64,000 nucleotides of DNA, taken from Bacillus massilinigeriensis. Lineage in GTDB: Bacteria > Bacillota > Bacilli > Bacillales > Cytobacillaceae. Under the pieces are notes generated by a model. It saw nothing but the letters and a program-made list of their open reading frames with translations. It did no database searches and was not told the origin of the DNA. The position numbers and the translations under genes are program-made. The stretch lies in NCBI RefSeq assembly GCF_900117315.1, contig NZ_LT630337.1:321369-385368 (forward strand), read 5' to 3'. Shown piece by piece: positions 8,846-17,789 of the stretch (its first letter is position 1; every line of letters starts with the position of its first letter).

Positions 8846-9778
8846 TCATTGTCTCTCCATATCCATTAACGTTTCTTTAATTCCAATATTATAAGGAGTC
8901 ATTGGGACTTTGCCGATTCTACTCTCATATTTGCTACCATCAAGGATGACAGGCGTTTCGTTTAAATACATCATTTCTACGAATTCCTTCATAAAGGGAT
9001 TGAATATACCTAATCCCTGTATCATCCATTTACGTATTGTGCTAAGCTTGATATCTCTTCCCAAATGGCTGGATAATATTTGTTGAATTTCCTTGCCGGT
9101 AATCGTACCTGCTCCTGGGATATTCCAGGCTTCTCCATAAGTATCATCACGAAAAGCTAATTCTACTAATGCTTCTGCCCCGTCTTTTACATAGATGAAC
9201 TCTCTTGGGGTGTTTAAATCACCAATAAAGCCTCCAGAGTTTTTCTTTAAAACTTGTTCAAAGGTATATTGAAGCAGTGTACTTCCTGCCTTTGGACCAT
9301 AAAAATCAGGGAAATGGGCAATTAAGTATTGCACCCCTGAGTTTTCTATCTCTTGAAGCAATTGTAGGCGAAGTTTTCCCTTTTTCGTGTGCGGCTGCTT
9401 GTTGGCTGTTTCTGCGGTCCTTTGAATTTGACGACCGTAAGAGTAGATATTATCAACGTAAATGAATGGTTTATTCTGGTTGCGGCATTCTTCGAGGATG
9501 TTTAATAGCAAGTTTTTCAAATTTTTCTGCCATTCTTGGTACGGGATATTAATCGAATGAAAAATATAGTCTGCCTTTGATATCGCTTCACGTATATCAC
9601 TTTTATTCATTGCATCGCCAACCATAAGCTCAACAGAAGGGTCCCAATTTTTTTTATACTCTTCAAGCTTAGGAAGAGACCTTCCTAAGGCAATAGTAGG
9701 AATATTTCTCTTAGATAATGCTTCAACTAATGCATTTCCCATGCTTCCTGTAGATCCTAAAACTAAAGATTTTTTCAT
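8846..9778 (-). CDS. NAD(P)-dependent epimerase/dehydratase family protein
   Basis: A 310-residue extended SDR protein. The Rossmann motif GSTGSMGNALVEAL is at about 8-21 and the strand VDNIYSYG carries the catalytic Tyr region. Members act on nucleotide sugars or on small ketones and aldehydes. No sugar pathway lies nearby, so the substrate is not known. AAAGGAGCT precedes the start. It lies downstream of the TetR gene on the same strand, with a copy of that gene's operator in the 84-bp gap. Confidence 0.82.
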   Translation of the reverse strand: MKKSLVLGSTGSMGNALVEALSKRNIPTIALGRSLPKLEEYKKNWDPSVELMVGDAMNKSDIREAISKADYIFHSINIPYQEWQKNLKNLLLNILEECRNQNKPFIYVDNIYSYGRQIQRTAETANKQPHTKKGKLRLQLLQEIENSGVQYLIAHFPDFYGPKAGSTLLQYTFEQVLKKNSGGFIGDLNTPREFIYVKDGAEALVELAFRDDTYGEAWNIPGAGTITGKEIQQILSSHLGRDIKLSTIRKWMIQGLGIFNPFMKEFVEMMYLNETPVILDGSKYESRIGKVPMTPYNIGIKETLMDMERQ

Positions 9779-9809
9779 AAAAAGACAGCTCCTTTTGAAT
9801 GATTATTTA

Positions 9810-9824
9810 TTGACCACTGTTCAA
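9810..9824. promoter_or_regulatory. Putative TetR operator in front of the SDR gene
   Basis: TTGACCACTGTTCAA is an interrupted palindrome. Its reverse complement differs at one position from the TTGAACACTGGTCAA copy upstream of the TetR gene. Confidence 0.6.
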
Positions 9825-9862
9825 ACAATGTGTTTAAAAAAGAAATGACTTTGCATTCCTTT

Positions 9863-10435
9863 TTAGCTGATCGCTTTTAGTAAAAATTGAACATGTGAGC
9901 TTGCAAGTTCCTTTACATCTTCAAATGTTGTCTCACTGCGAATATAGTGAGTAACAAACCCATGTAAACTAATAAAAATCGACCATATGTCTTTAGTGGA
10001 AATAGGCTTTTGCGTTAATTTAGCAATTGCATTAGCAAATTGCATGTAGCTTACATATGGACTTTCTTGTAGACAGCTTTTTACATCATCATCCCGAATT
10101 AAAAACATCACCTCATAATGATTTGGATGGTTTAACCCGAATTCAATAAAGCGATAGAGGATGAGATATAGTTTCTCTTCATCAGTCGTTTGAATGTTAG
10201 ACAAAACGCTTCCTAGTTCGTTGCTCAGTTTATTAAAATCTGCTTTAATAATCTCATAGAAAAGCTCGGCTTTGTTTTTAAAATGATAATAGATTGCTCC
10301 GTGGCTGCATTTTAAGACAGTAGCTATCTTCCGCATGGATATTGAACCATACCCATTAGATGCAAATAAATCTCGTGCCACATCTAATATCATTTCTTTC
10401 GTTAATTCTTCATGAGATGTTTTTCTTGGAGACAC
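9863..10435 (-). CDS. TetR/AcrR family transcriptional regulator
   Basis: A 190-residue protein with an N-terminal TetR HTH (about 10-55: MRKIATVLKCSHGAIYYHFKNK) and an all-helical ligand domain. The frame is open to a GTG at 10447, but AAGGTGG lies between that codon and a second GTG at 10435, so I take 10435 as the start. Its own upstream region and the downstream SDR gene share a palindrome, which suggests autorepression and control of the SDR gene. Confidence 0.85.
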   Translation of the reverse strand: MSPRKTSHEELTKEMILDVARDLFASNGYGSISMRKIATVLKCSHGAIYYHFKNKAELFYEIIKADFNKLSNELGSVLSNIQTTDEEKLYLILYRFIEFGLNHPNHYEVMFLIRDDDVKSCLQESPYVSYMQFANAIAKLTQKPISTKDIWSIFISLHGFVTHYIRSETTFEDVKELASSHVQFLLKAIS

Positions 10436-10507
10436 AATAGGAACCACCTTATCATTTAGTGTGTTTTGGGTTAGATATCATTTATGATCATGACTGTTTA
10501 ATAAAAA

Positions 10508-10522
10508 TTGAACACTGGTCAA
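10508..10522. promoter_or_regulatory. Putative TetR operator upstream of its own gene
   Basis: TTGAACACTGGTCAA has the consensus TTGAnCAnTGnTCAA in common with the site at 9810. It lies about 70 bp upstream of the regulator start. Confidence 0.6.
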
Positions 10523-10599
10523 TTAAAATGATAAATCAGTGTTTATTATTTTGCAAGGGGAAAGTGATGAAAATTTTTCCAATGGCCTTCAGTACCTTA

Positions 10600-10758
10600 T
10601 TAAGTATGAGTCATTAGTTTTTTTATAAGCCCTTTAATATGGGATTCATGGTTTTTAGTGGTGCTATTAATATACTTGTCTACGAAAAAATTAATGGTCT
10701 CCTCCAGAATGGCGAGGAGAAGAAATGGCAAGATGATAATAAGTATCCAGACCCACAT
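10600..10758 (-). CDS. 52-residue single-pass membrane protein
   Basis: The ATG follows AAAGGAAGGG. The peptide begins MWVWILIIILPFLLLAILEE, one clear transmembrane helix, and continues with a basic polar tail ending KKLMTHT. It lies alone between the TetR gene and the ABC exporter operon. I do not recognise the family. The ribosome binding site and the amphipathic layout support a real gene, but homologues would be needed to be sure. Confidence 0.5.
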   Translation of the reverse strand: MWVWILIIILPFLLLAILEETINFFVDKYINSTTKNHESHIKGLIKKLMTHT

Positions 10759-10905
10759 ATATTATCCCTTCCTTTATAAGGTGATTTGAAATAACCTATT
10801 CAAAGAATGAGAATAAGATGCTTTTTTTCCTCAAGGATCTCTGATTTCCATAGATTAACTAATGAAAATTCTAAATGTTTCCACTTTAATTATATCCAAT
10901 TGGAG

Positions 10906-10941
10906 GAAAAAAAGAAAGGGACTAACCTCACGGGTTAGTCC
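10906..10941 (-). terminator. Terminator of the ABC exporter operon
   Basis: GGGACTAACC (10918-10927) pairs with GGGTTAGTCC (10932-10941). On the minus strand it is followed by CTTTCTTTTTTT. Confidence 0.8.
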
Positions 10942-10988
10942 TAGTATTTTTGGCGGTAATTGGAGTCTGCCACCAATAATAAACTTCT

Positions 10989-12854
10989 CTATACAGCATG
11001 TTGGTCTATTGCAAATTGGCTATTGTATAAATCAGCATAAAATCCATTTTGTGCTAATAATTCGGAATGATTTCCTTGCTCAATAACCTTTCCTTGATTC
11101 ATTACTAAGATGATATCAGCATCTTTGATTGTTGAAAGTCTATGAGCAATAACAAAGCTCGTTCTGCCTTGCATCATGGAAGTCATTGCTTTTTGAATAT
11201 AAACCTCTGTACGTGTGTCAACACTACTTGTGGCTTCATCTAAAATCATAATTGGTGGGTCAGCGAGAATGGCCCTTGCAATCGTAAGCAATTGTCTCTG
11301 ACCTTGAGAGATATTTGAGGCATCCTCATTTAGTACCGTGTCATAACCATCCGGTAGTGTACGAATAAAGTGATCTGCATGTGCCGCTTTCGCCGCTTTT
11401 ACAATTTCCTCATCAGTAGCATCTAATCGACCATATGCGATATTCTCTTTAATCGTCCCGTTGAAAAGCCAAGTGTCCTGCAGAACCATGCCAAAGGTTT
11501 GACGTAATTCAGCACGGGAAATTTCCTTAATATTAACTCCGTCAATCTTAATAGAACCACTGTTAAGCTCATAAAATCGCATAAGAAGATTTATTAATGT
11601 AGTTTTTCCTGCACCTGTTGGACCTACAATAGCCACAGTCTGACCTGGATGGACATCAATATTCATATCTTCAATAAGCAATTGGTCTTTTTTATAACCA
11701 AAATCGACTTGGTCAAATGTTACTCTTCCTTTGACCTGCGGCAAGGTTTTTATATTGGATTCCTTTACTTCTTCTGTTTCATCTAATAATTCGAAGACAC
11801 GTTCTGCCGCCGCAATTGTAGCTTGAATAATATTAGCAATATTTGCTGTTTGTGTAATTGGCTGAGAAAGCTGTCTGGAATATTGAATAAATGCTTGGAT
11901 ATCACCAACTGTTATAAAACCTTTTGTTACATAAATGCCGCCGACGATACAAATCAGTACATACCCTAAATTGCTTACAAAAGACATTAAGGGCATAATG
12001 ATACCGGATATAAATTGGGCACGCCAGCCTGCATCATATAACTTTTCATTTACTTCATCAAATTGCCTTTTGGCCTTTTCTTCATGTCCAAATGCTTTAA
12101 TAATTTGGTGCCCAGTGTACATTTCTTCAATATGGCCATTCAATTTTCCAAGAGAACGCTGTTGATTAGCAAAATGTCTCTGAGAACGAACCATGATTGG
12201 TTTTAAGACAAAAACAGAAAGAATAGTTGCTGCTATACTAATTAATGTTAGAACAGGACTAATAGTCAGCATCATGATGATGATTCCAATGATTGTTACA
12301 ATAGAAGTTATAAATTGCGTTATACTTTGTTGCAAGGTACTTCCGATTGTATCAATATCATTTGTGACACGACTCAGTGTATCTCCGTGGGAATGCTCAT
12401 CATAATACTTAAGTGGTAGTCTTCCAAGCTTTTGATCGACCGCTGTTCTCAAATCATAGACGACCTTTTGAGACACACCAGCCATAATATATTGCTGCAG
12501 ATAGCTAAATAATGCACTGATAATATATAGCCCAATTAAAAGAAGGAGTATTTTCCCTACATAATCAAAATCAATTTCAGCTCCAGGAATCCCCTTAAAC
12601 TTCATCATTAGGCCTTCAAAAATTTTAGTTGTTACTTTCCCCATGAGTTTTGGACCAACAATTAAGAAAACGGTGCTAATAATTGCTGTAAAGAAAACGG
12701 CAATTAAATGGTATTTGCTCGGTCTCAAATAGGCAAGAAGACGGCGAAGAGTTCCCTTGAAGTCTTTAACCTTTGCCCCTTGAACCATCATGCCGCCAGG
12801 ACCATGCCCTGGACCAGGTCCTCTTTTTGGGGGCTGCTGTTTATTCTCACTCAT
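10989..12854 (-). CDS. Heterodimeric ABC exporter, catalytically canonical half (YfiC-like)
   Basis: A 621-residue half-transporter with a Pro/Gly-rich N-terminus (PPKRGPGPGHGPGG), six membrane helices and one ATPase domain. The Walker A is GPTGAGKTT, the signature is ISQGQRQ and the Walker B has ILDEATSSVD with the catalytic Glu. Its ATG overlaps the stop of the partner gene by 4 bp. In B. subtilis the pair resembles YfiB-YfiC and BmrC-BmrD, multidrug-type exporters. The substrate is unknown. Confidence 0.88.
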   Translation of the reverse strand: MSENKQQPPKRGPGPGHGPGGMMVQGAKVKDFKGTLRRLLAYLRPSKYHLIAVFFTAIISTVFLIVGPKLMGKVTTKIFEGLMMKFKGIPGAEIDFDYVGKILLLLIGLYIISALFSYLQQYIMAGVSQKVVYDLRTAVDQKLGRLPLKYYDEHSHGDTLSRVTNDIDTIGSTLQQSITQFITSIVTIIGIIIMMLTISPVLTLISIAATILSVFVLKPIMVRSQRHFANQQRSLGKLNGHIEEMYTGHQIIKAFGHEEKAKRQFDEVNEKLYDAGWRAQFISGIIMPLMSFVSNLGYVLICIVGGIYVTKGFITVGDIQAFIQYSRQLSQPITQTANIANIIQATIAAAERVFELLDETEEVKESNIKTLPQVKGRVTFDQVDFGYKKDQLLIEDMNIDVHPGQTVAIVGPTGAGKTTLINLLMRFYELNSGSIKIDGVNIKEISRAELRQTFGMVLQDTWLFNGTIKENIAYGRLDATDEEIVKAAKAAHADHFIRTLPDGYDTVLNEDASNISQGQRQLLTIARAILADPPIMILDEATSSVDTRTEVYIQKAMTSMMQGRTSFVIAHRLSTIKDADIILVMNQGKVIEQGNHSELLAQNGFYADLYNSQFAIDQHAV

Positions 12855-14578
12855 GCGATTTCCTCCTTAGACAATTGTGACTCCACGATTTCACGATAGA
12901 CTGAGCAGGTCTCTAGTAATTCTTCATGAGTTCCAATTCCATTTATTTTTCCTTCATCAAGAACAATAATTTGATCTGCATGAAGAACGGTACTGACGCG
13001 TTGGGCTACTATAAGAACACTTGCGTCTTCTGTCTCTGTTTTTAGCGCTGCACGCAGCTTGGCATCCGTCTTAAAATCTAATGCTGAAAAGCTATCATCA
13101 AAAACATATATGTTTGCTTTTCGCACAAGGGCACGGGCAATGGCCAAACGCTGCTTTTGTCCACCAGAAAGATTGTTACCACCTTGTGTAATCACAGATT
13201 CATAGCCATCTTTCATTTCCTCAACAAAATCTGCAGCCTGAGCAACCTCCGCCGCATGGACGACCTCCTCATCGGTTGCATCCTCTTTTCCGTAACGGAT
13301 GTTTTCGCTGATAGTTCCAGAAAAAATAACCGCCTTTTGAGGAACAAAACCAATGGTAGAACGCAATTCAGCCTGAGACATTTGAGTAATATCCATACCG
13401 TTGACCCTTATTGTCCCAGAGTCAATGTCATAAAATCTTGGAACAAGATTGACCAACGTAGATTTACCTGAACCAGTACCTCCGATGATAGCAGTCACCT
13501 GTCCAGGAGAGGCTTTAAAGGTAATGTTAGATAAAGCAGGCATTTCGGCACCAGGATAACTAAATGTGACATGGTCAAACTCAACAGAACCTTGAGACTT
13601 ATCTGGTTCTAATGTCATGTCTGCATCAACAACGCTAGGAGACATTTCTAGTACCTCATTGATACGGACGGCTGATGCCGAAGCTCTTGGAATCATGACA
13701 AACATCATGGCAGCCATGATTAACGCAAACATGATTTGTGTGACATATTGAATAAAGGCCATTAAATCTCCAATTTGCATGCTTCCATGATCAATTCGAA
13801 TTCCACCGAACCAGAGAATGGCAATTGTGGTTAAGTTAAAAATCAACATCATGATTGGCATCATAAATGCCATAATTTTATTAACCTTTACTGATACATC
13901 CATTAAGTCACGATTGGCTGTTTCAAACCGGTCTTGTTCAAAGGGATCACGATTAAAGGCACGAACGACTCTTACCCCAATGAGACCTTCGCGAAGTATT
14001 CGGTTTAGTTTATCTATCTTTAGCTGCATCGATTGAAAAAGGGGAATCGCTTTTCTTTGAACAAAGAAAATGGTTAAAATTAAAATCGGAGTTATAGCTA
14101 AAATAACAAGGGAAAGCTTGGCATCCTTTGTAACAGCCATAATGACCCCGCCAATAAACATAAATGGAGCAGCAACTACCATTCGCATTAGCATCACAAG
14201 TACCTGTTGAATTTGTGTGATATCATTCGTTGTTCTTGTAATCAGTGAAGCCGTTCCAACCTTATCAAACTCATGTAAAGAGAAAGACTCAACACGAGAA
14301 AATATTTGTTTTCGTAAGTTTCTTCCGAATCCCATAGAGGCTTTCGAAGAAAGATAGCTTACTAAAACGGAACAAATCGCACCGATAGCTGCTATTCCTA
14401 GCATAAGAGCACCGATTTTTATAATATAATGCGTATCGCCTTTTACTACCCCAACATCGATAATGTCAGACATTAAAGTTGGTAAATATAATTCAGACAT
14501 AGTTTGAATAAAAACAAAAATAAGGACCCCAGTGACGATTAGGGTAAAAGGTTTTAAATGACGTAATAGTTTAATCAA
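12851..14578 (-). CDS. Heterodimeric ABC exporter, degenerate-site half (YfiB-like)
   Basis: A 575-residue half-transporter starting at TTG after GGAGGAAAA. It has six membrane helices, Walker A GGTGSGKST and signature LSGGQKQR. The Walker B reads VFDDSFSALD, with Asp in place of the catalytic Glu, so it forms the degenerate ATP site typical of asymmetric exporters such as BmrCD and TM287/288. The start overlaps the marR stop, so all three genes form one coupled operon. Confidence 0.88.
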   Translation of the reverse strand: MIKLLRHLKPFTLIVTGVLIFVFIQTMSELYLPTLMSDIIDVGVVKGDTHYIIKIGALMLGIAAIGAICSVLVSYLSSKASMGFGRNLRKQIFSRVESFSLHEFDKVGTASLITRTTNDITQIQQVLVMLMRMVVAAPFMFIGGVIMAVTKDAKLSLVILAITPILILTIFFVQRKAIPLFQSMQLKIDKLNRILREGLIGVRVVRAFNRDPFEQDRFETANRDLMDVSVKVNKIMAFMMPIMMLIFNLTTIAILWFGGIRIDHGSMQIGDLMAFIQYVTQIMFALIMAAMMFVMIPRASASAVRINEVLEMSPSVVDADMTLEPDKSQGSVEFDHVTFSYPGAEMPALSNITFKASPGQVTAIIGGTGSGKSTLVNLVPRFYDIDSGTIRVNGMDITQMSQAELRSTIGFVPQKAVIFSGTISENIRYGKEDATDEEVVHAAEVAQAADFVEEMKDGYESVITQGGNNLSGGQKQRLAIARALVRKANIYVFDDSFSALDFKTDAKLRAALKTETEDASVLIVAQRVSTVLHADQIIVLDEGKINGIGTHEELLETCSVYREIVESQLSKEEIA

Positions 14579-15059
14579 CTTTTTTTCCTCCGTGATTGAT
14601 GGTTGTTCCCTCTATTGATAATTCATAGATCTGGTGGTGAATTTCTAGTAAAGCATTTATTTTATCTTGTGGAATTTGTTCTAGGACATGTTTCATTCTT
14701 TGAAGGACTCCATCTGGGTCTTCATTGATTTGACGAACCTTTTGTTCGCCTTCTTCGGTAAGCAAAAGCTGAACCTCCCGCCTATTTTCCTCTGAAAATA
14801 TCCTTTTTATTAAACCAGCTGACACTAATCCTTCAACATTAGCGCTTAGTGTACTTTTTGAGAAATTCGTTTTTTCACCCAATGTTTTTTGGGGAATAAT
14901 TATACCTAAATGCATTGCTTGTAGAATTCGAAATTGGGGGAGACTCAATTTATTTTTTAAGATTACTTCCCGTGACCATTTAGCAAATATCATATGAATT
15001 TCACGAAACGATTGCAGCATGGCTAATGTTTGATTGGAATCAGTATATTCCCTTTCCAT
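14571..15059 (-). CDS. MarR family regulator of the ABC exporter operon
   Basis: A 162-residue protein with a MarR winged helix at about 40-110 (LGEKTNFSKSTLSANVEGLV, then FSEENRREVQLLLTEEG). It is first in the operon and its end overlaps the exporter gene by 8 bp. This arrangement, as with lmrA/lmrB-type drug systems, suggests a local repressor relieved by a small-molecule substrate. A GGGTGAAAG site precedes the ATG. Confidence 0.88.
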   Translation of the reverse strand: MEREYTDSNQTLAMLQSFREIHMIFAKWSREVILKNKLSLPQFRILQAMHLGIIIPQKTLGEKTNFSKSTLSANVEGLVSAGLIKRIFSEENRREVQLLLTEEGEQKVRQINEDPDGVLQRMKHVLEQIPQDKINALLEIHHQIYELSIEGTTINHGGKKVD

Positions 15060-15088
15060 TCTCTTTCACCCGGTTTCCTTAAGTGTAT

Positions 15089-15121
15089 GAATAGTTCAAA
15101 AAATAACTGTTCATAAATGAA
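15089..15121. promoter_or_regulatory. Candidate MarR operator
   Basis: The region upstream of marR holds repeated TGAATAGTTCA / TGTTCAT half-sites. It ends in TTCATAAATGAA (15110-15121), a dyad with mismatched centre. MarR repressors commonly bind such AT-rich dyads over their own promoter. Confidence 0.4.
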
Positions 15122-15187
15122 TAATTAATAAAGTTAACTATTTACGCATTATACTCCATGGTTAGGAAAAGTCAATGAATAAATGTT

Positions 15188-15230
15188 GAAAAAAAGGCTA
15201 TCCCAAAGCTGCTAACACTTGGAATAGCCC
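15188..15230 (-). terminator. Terminator after the BI-1 family gene
   Basis: On the minus strand GGCTATTCC and GGGATAGCC form a stem followed by a long T run. The same GGCTATTCC/GGGATAGCC stem is used at 30.56 kb. Confidence 0.75.
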
Positions 15231-15247
15231 ATTTGTTATTTAATAAA

Positions 15248-15883
15248 TTAATCGTCACTACCTAAAATACCAAAGATTCTTAGGATATCGATAAATAGGT
15301 TAATAAAATCCAGATAGAGATTTAAGGCCATTAACGGGACTTCCTCTGCACTTATCCCATAATGCTTCATCCTGTTAAAATCAAATAATACATAGCCACT
15401 AAATACGAGTACTCCAATAAAAGAGTAAGCAAGCATAGCAGTTGAGCTTAACGGCCAGAAAATATTAAAAATGGCGATAGCAACTAATGCAAGAAGAGCA
15501 GCCATTAACATGCCACCTAAGAAGGATAAATCCCTTTTCGTTGTCGTCGCATATACTGCTAGACCAGTGAAAACGACAGTGGTTGTGCCTAAGGCCATTA
15601 ACACTAAATTAGCGCCAATTGTTGCTAAATAGTGGGCGATTATTGGATAAGTAGTCATACCAGAAATAAAAGTAAAGGCATAGACAAATCCATAGGAAAT
15701 TGCTTTTTTACGCCTTAGGAAAAAGGCTCCGATTAACATAACGAATTCTAGAATCACTAGGGGCAAAAATAATGATTGCGGAATAAAAACACCTGCCATA
15801 GTTCCTATAAAGGCAATGGCTAATGAAAAGGCAAATGTCTTAAGAACAGAAGGCATGTACCGATTAGTAGTCTGAGAATACAT
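15248..15883 (-). CDS. Bax inhibitor-1 (BI-1/YetJ-like) membrane protein
   Basis: A 211-residue protein with about seven membrane helices and the BI-1 C-terminal pattern (FDFNRMKHYG, then LNLYLDFINLFIDILRI). The start MYSQTTNRY at 15883 has CGAGGTGAAAG before it; a longer open frame to 15946 lacks a site. Bacterial BI-1 proteins such as YetJ are pH-sensitive calcium leak channels. It lies 59 bp downstream of mscL on the same strand, so the two may be cotranscribed. Confidence 0.87.
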   Translation of the reverse strand: MYSQTTNRYMPSVLKTFAFSLAIAFIGTMAGVFIPQSLFLPLVILEFVMLIGAFFLRRKKAISYGFVYAFTFISGMTTYPIIAHYLATIGANLVLMALGTTTVVFTGLAVYATTTKRDLSFLGGMLMAALLALVAIAIFNIFWPLSSTAMLAYSFIGVLVFSGYVLFDFNRMKHYGISAEEVPLMALNLYLDFINLFIDILRIFGILGSDD

Positions 15884-15942
15884 AAATCTTTCACCTCGGG
15901 TAAAATGTTTCCTAATTATACGTATTGACGAAAAAGAAGGTT

Positions 15943-16329
15943 TCAATTTTCCTCAGGTACAATTTGCCTTTTTAATAAATCTCGTATTTCGGTAAGTAAT
16001 TCTTCCTGACGCTCCATCTTTGCTTCTTGTGGGCTTTCCACTTTCCCCTTGAATCGATTAATTATGCGAACAAAAATAAAAAGGGATACTGCAATTATCA
16101 AAAAGTCAACAACTGTTTGTAGAAACATCCCATATTTTAATAATGCATCACCTAATGGGTATTCTAATTTCTTAAAGTTTATTCCGCCAAGTAGCAAACC
16201 AATGAATGGCATAATCACATCATTAACAAGAGATGAAACTATTTTTCCGAAAGCTCCACCGATGATTACACCAATCGCAAGATCGATTACATTTCCTTTT
16301 AAAGCAAATTTTTTAAACTCCTGCCACAT
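15943..16329 (-). CDS. mscL: Large-conductance mechanosensitive channel MscL
   Basis: A 128-residue protein with the MscL start [20 protein letters not shown]. Two membrane helices flank a short periplasm-side loop ([13 protein letters not shown]), and a charged C-terminal helix bundle follows. MscL is the pentameric emergency valve opened by membrane tension during hypo-osmotic shock. ATG 16329 follows AGGAGG with seven bases of spacing. Confidence 0.95.
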   Translation of the reverse strand: MWQEFKKFALKGNVIDLAIGVIIGGAFGKIVSSLVNDVIMPFIGLLLGGINFKKLEYPLGDALLKYGMFLQTVVDFLIIAVSLFIFVRIINRFKGKVESPQEAKMERQEELLTEIRDLLKRQIVPEEN

Positions 16330-16401
16330 ACACAATCCTCCTGATTTATATCCTCCAATTTGTTTGAAGGATTATTATAATGGTTAGGCTATGCGATTTA
16401 T

Positions 16402-16444
16402 TAAAAAAATAAGCCAGCACAAGGGAAAATGTGCTAGCTTATTT
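16402..16444 (-). terminator. Terminator of the aminopeptidase gene
   Basis: On the minus strand AAGCTAGCACA and TGTGCTGGCTT pair around an eight-base loop, followed by ATTTTTTT. Confidence 0.8.
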
Positions 16445-16457
16445 TGGAAAGACTGTC

Positions 16458-17690
16458 TTAAAACGCCCAATCTCCATTCCTGAAGATAGGTTCTACTTTA
16501 CCTTCAGGAGTGATACCATCGATATCCATTTTATTTGATCCAATCATAAAATCCACATGTGTGAGGCTTTCGTTTAATCCGTTAGCCGCAAGTTCTTCAC
16601 TTGTCATTTGTTTTCCACCCTCAATACAGAACGCATAAGCACTACCAATGGCTAAATGATTTGAGGCATTCTCATCAAATAACGTGTTGTAGAAGAGAAG
16701 ATCTGACTTAGAAATTGGTGAATTATAAGGAACTAATGCAACCTCACCTAAATAATGAGAACCTTCATCTGTATTAACAATTCCTCTTAAAATATCCTCA
16801 CCTTCAACTGCTTTTACATCAATAATTCGACCATTTTCAAAGGTGATGGAAAATTGATCAATGATATTCCCTGCATAGCTTAAAGGCTTTGTGCTTGAAA
16901 CCACACCATTTACACCGGTCTTCAATGGAACGGTAAATACTTCTTCAGTAGGCATATTCGCCATAAATTCAAAGCCCTTTTCGTTTACACTACCAGCTCC
17001 TACCCATAAATGGTTCTCAGGGAGCTCAATTGTTAGGTCTGTTCCTGGAGCACGATAATGTAATTTTTTATATCGTTTTTCGTTTAAGTATTGTACCTTT
17101 TCATGAAGGGTTTGATCATGTTTTTTCCAAGCCTCCACAGGATTATCAGAATCGATACGAGTGGATGTAAAAATAGCCTCCCAAAGCTTCGTCACGCGAC
17201 TTTCCTTAGGATCATTAGGGAACACTTTATCAGCCCATGCCTCAGATGGAGCAGCGATAACAGTCCAGCTGATTTTGTCAGATTGGATGTATCGACGGTA
17301 GGTTTTTAATGCTTGACCAGAAGCCTTTTGAAAATTAGAAATACGCTCAGGATTAACCCCTTTTAACAAATCAGGATTGGATGAATCAACAGCGATAAAT
17401 GCCGCACCATTTTCAGCTAATTCCTCAATTTCCTTTGCACGCCACTTTGGATATTCAAGAAAAACTTCATCAGGGGCTAAATCGTATCTTGTGCGGGAAA
17501 CTTGATCATCGCTCCAATTGACAACGACGTCCTTCGCGCCCACCTCATATGCTTTTCTTACTATTAATCTTACTAATTCAGCAGAATCCAGCTTCGTATT
17601 AATAACGACCGTTTGCCCTTTTTGAATATTGACACCGACTTTAACTACTAGCTCTGCATACTTTTCTAAATTTTTTTGGAAATTGGTCAT
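16458..17690 (-). CDS. ampS: M29 family aminopeptidase (AmpS-like)
   Basis: A 410-residue cytosolic metallo-aminopeptidase of the thermophilic aminopeptidase family. Visible family motifs are LWVGAGSVNEKGFEFMANMPTEE (given here in part as a landmark), DEGSHYLGEVALV, LFDENASNHLAIGSAY and THVDFMIGS, which hold the Glu, His and Asp ligands of a dinuclear metal site. It is full length for the family. It removes N-terminal residues from peptides. AAGGAGAAT precedes the ATG and it appears monocistronic. Confidence 0.9.
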   Translation of the reverse strand: MTNFQKNLEKYAELVVKVGVNIQKGQTVVINTKLDSAELVRLIVRKAYEVGAKDVVVNWSDDQVSRTRYDLAPDEVFLEYPKWRAKEIEELAENGAAFIAVDSSNPDLLKGVNPERISNFQKASGQALKTYRRYIQSDKISWTVIAAPSEAWADKVFPNDPKESRVTKLWEAIFTSTRIDSDNPVEAWKKHDQTLHEKVQYLNEKRYKKLHYRAPGTDLTIELPENHLWVGAGSVNEKGFEFMANMPTEEVFTVPLKTGVNGVVSSTKPLSYAGNIIDQFSITFENGRIIDVKAVEGEDILRGIVNTDEGSHYLGEVALVPYNSPISKSDLLFYNTLFDENASNHLAIGSAYAFCIEGGKQMTSEELAANGLNESLTHVDFMIGSNKMDIDGITPEGKVEPIFRNGDWAF

Positions 17691-17789
17691 TTGTCTATTC
17701 TCCTTTTTTGATTCATTAATATTATTTTAGACCTATTATGCAAAAAAAGGAAACTATATCCCTTCTTGATGCAATTTAACCACACGAAA

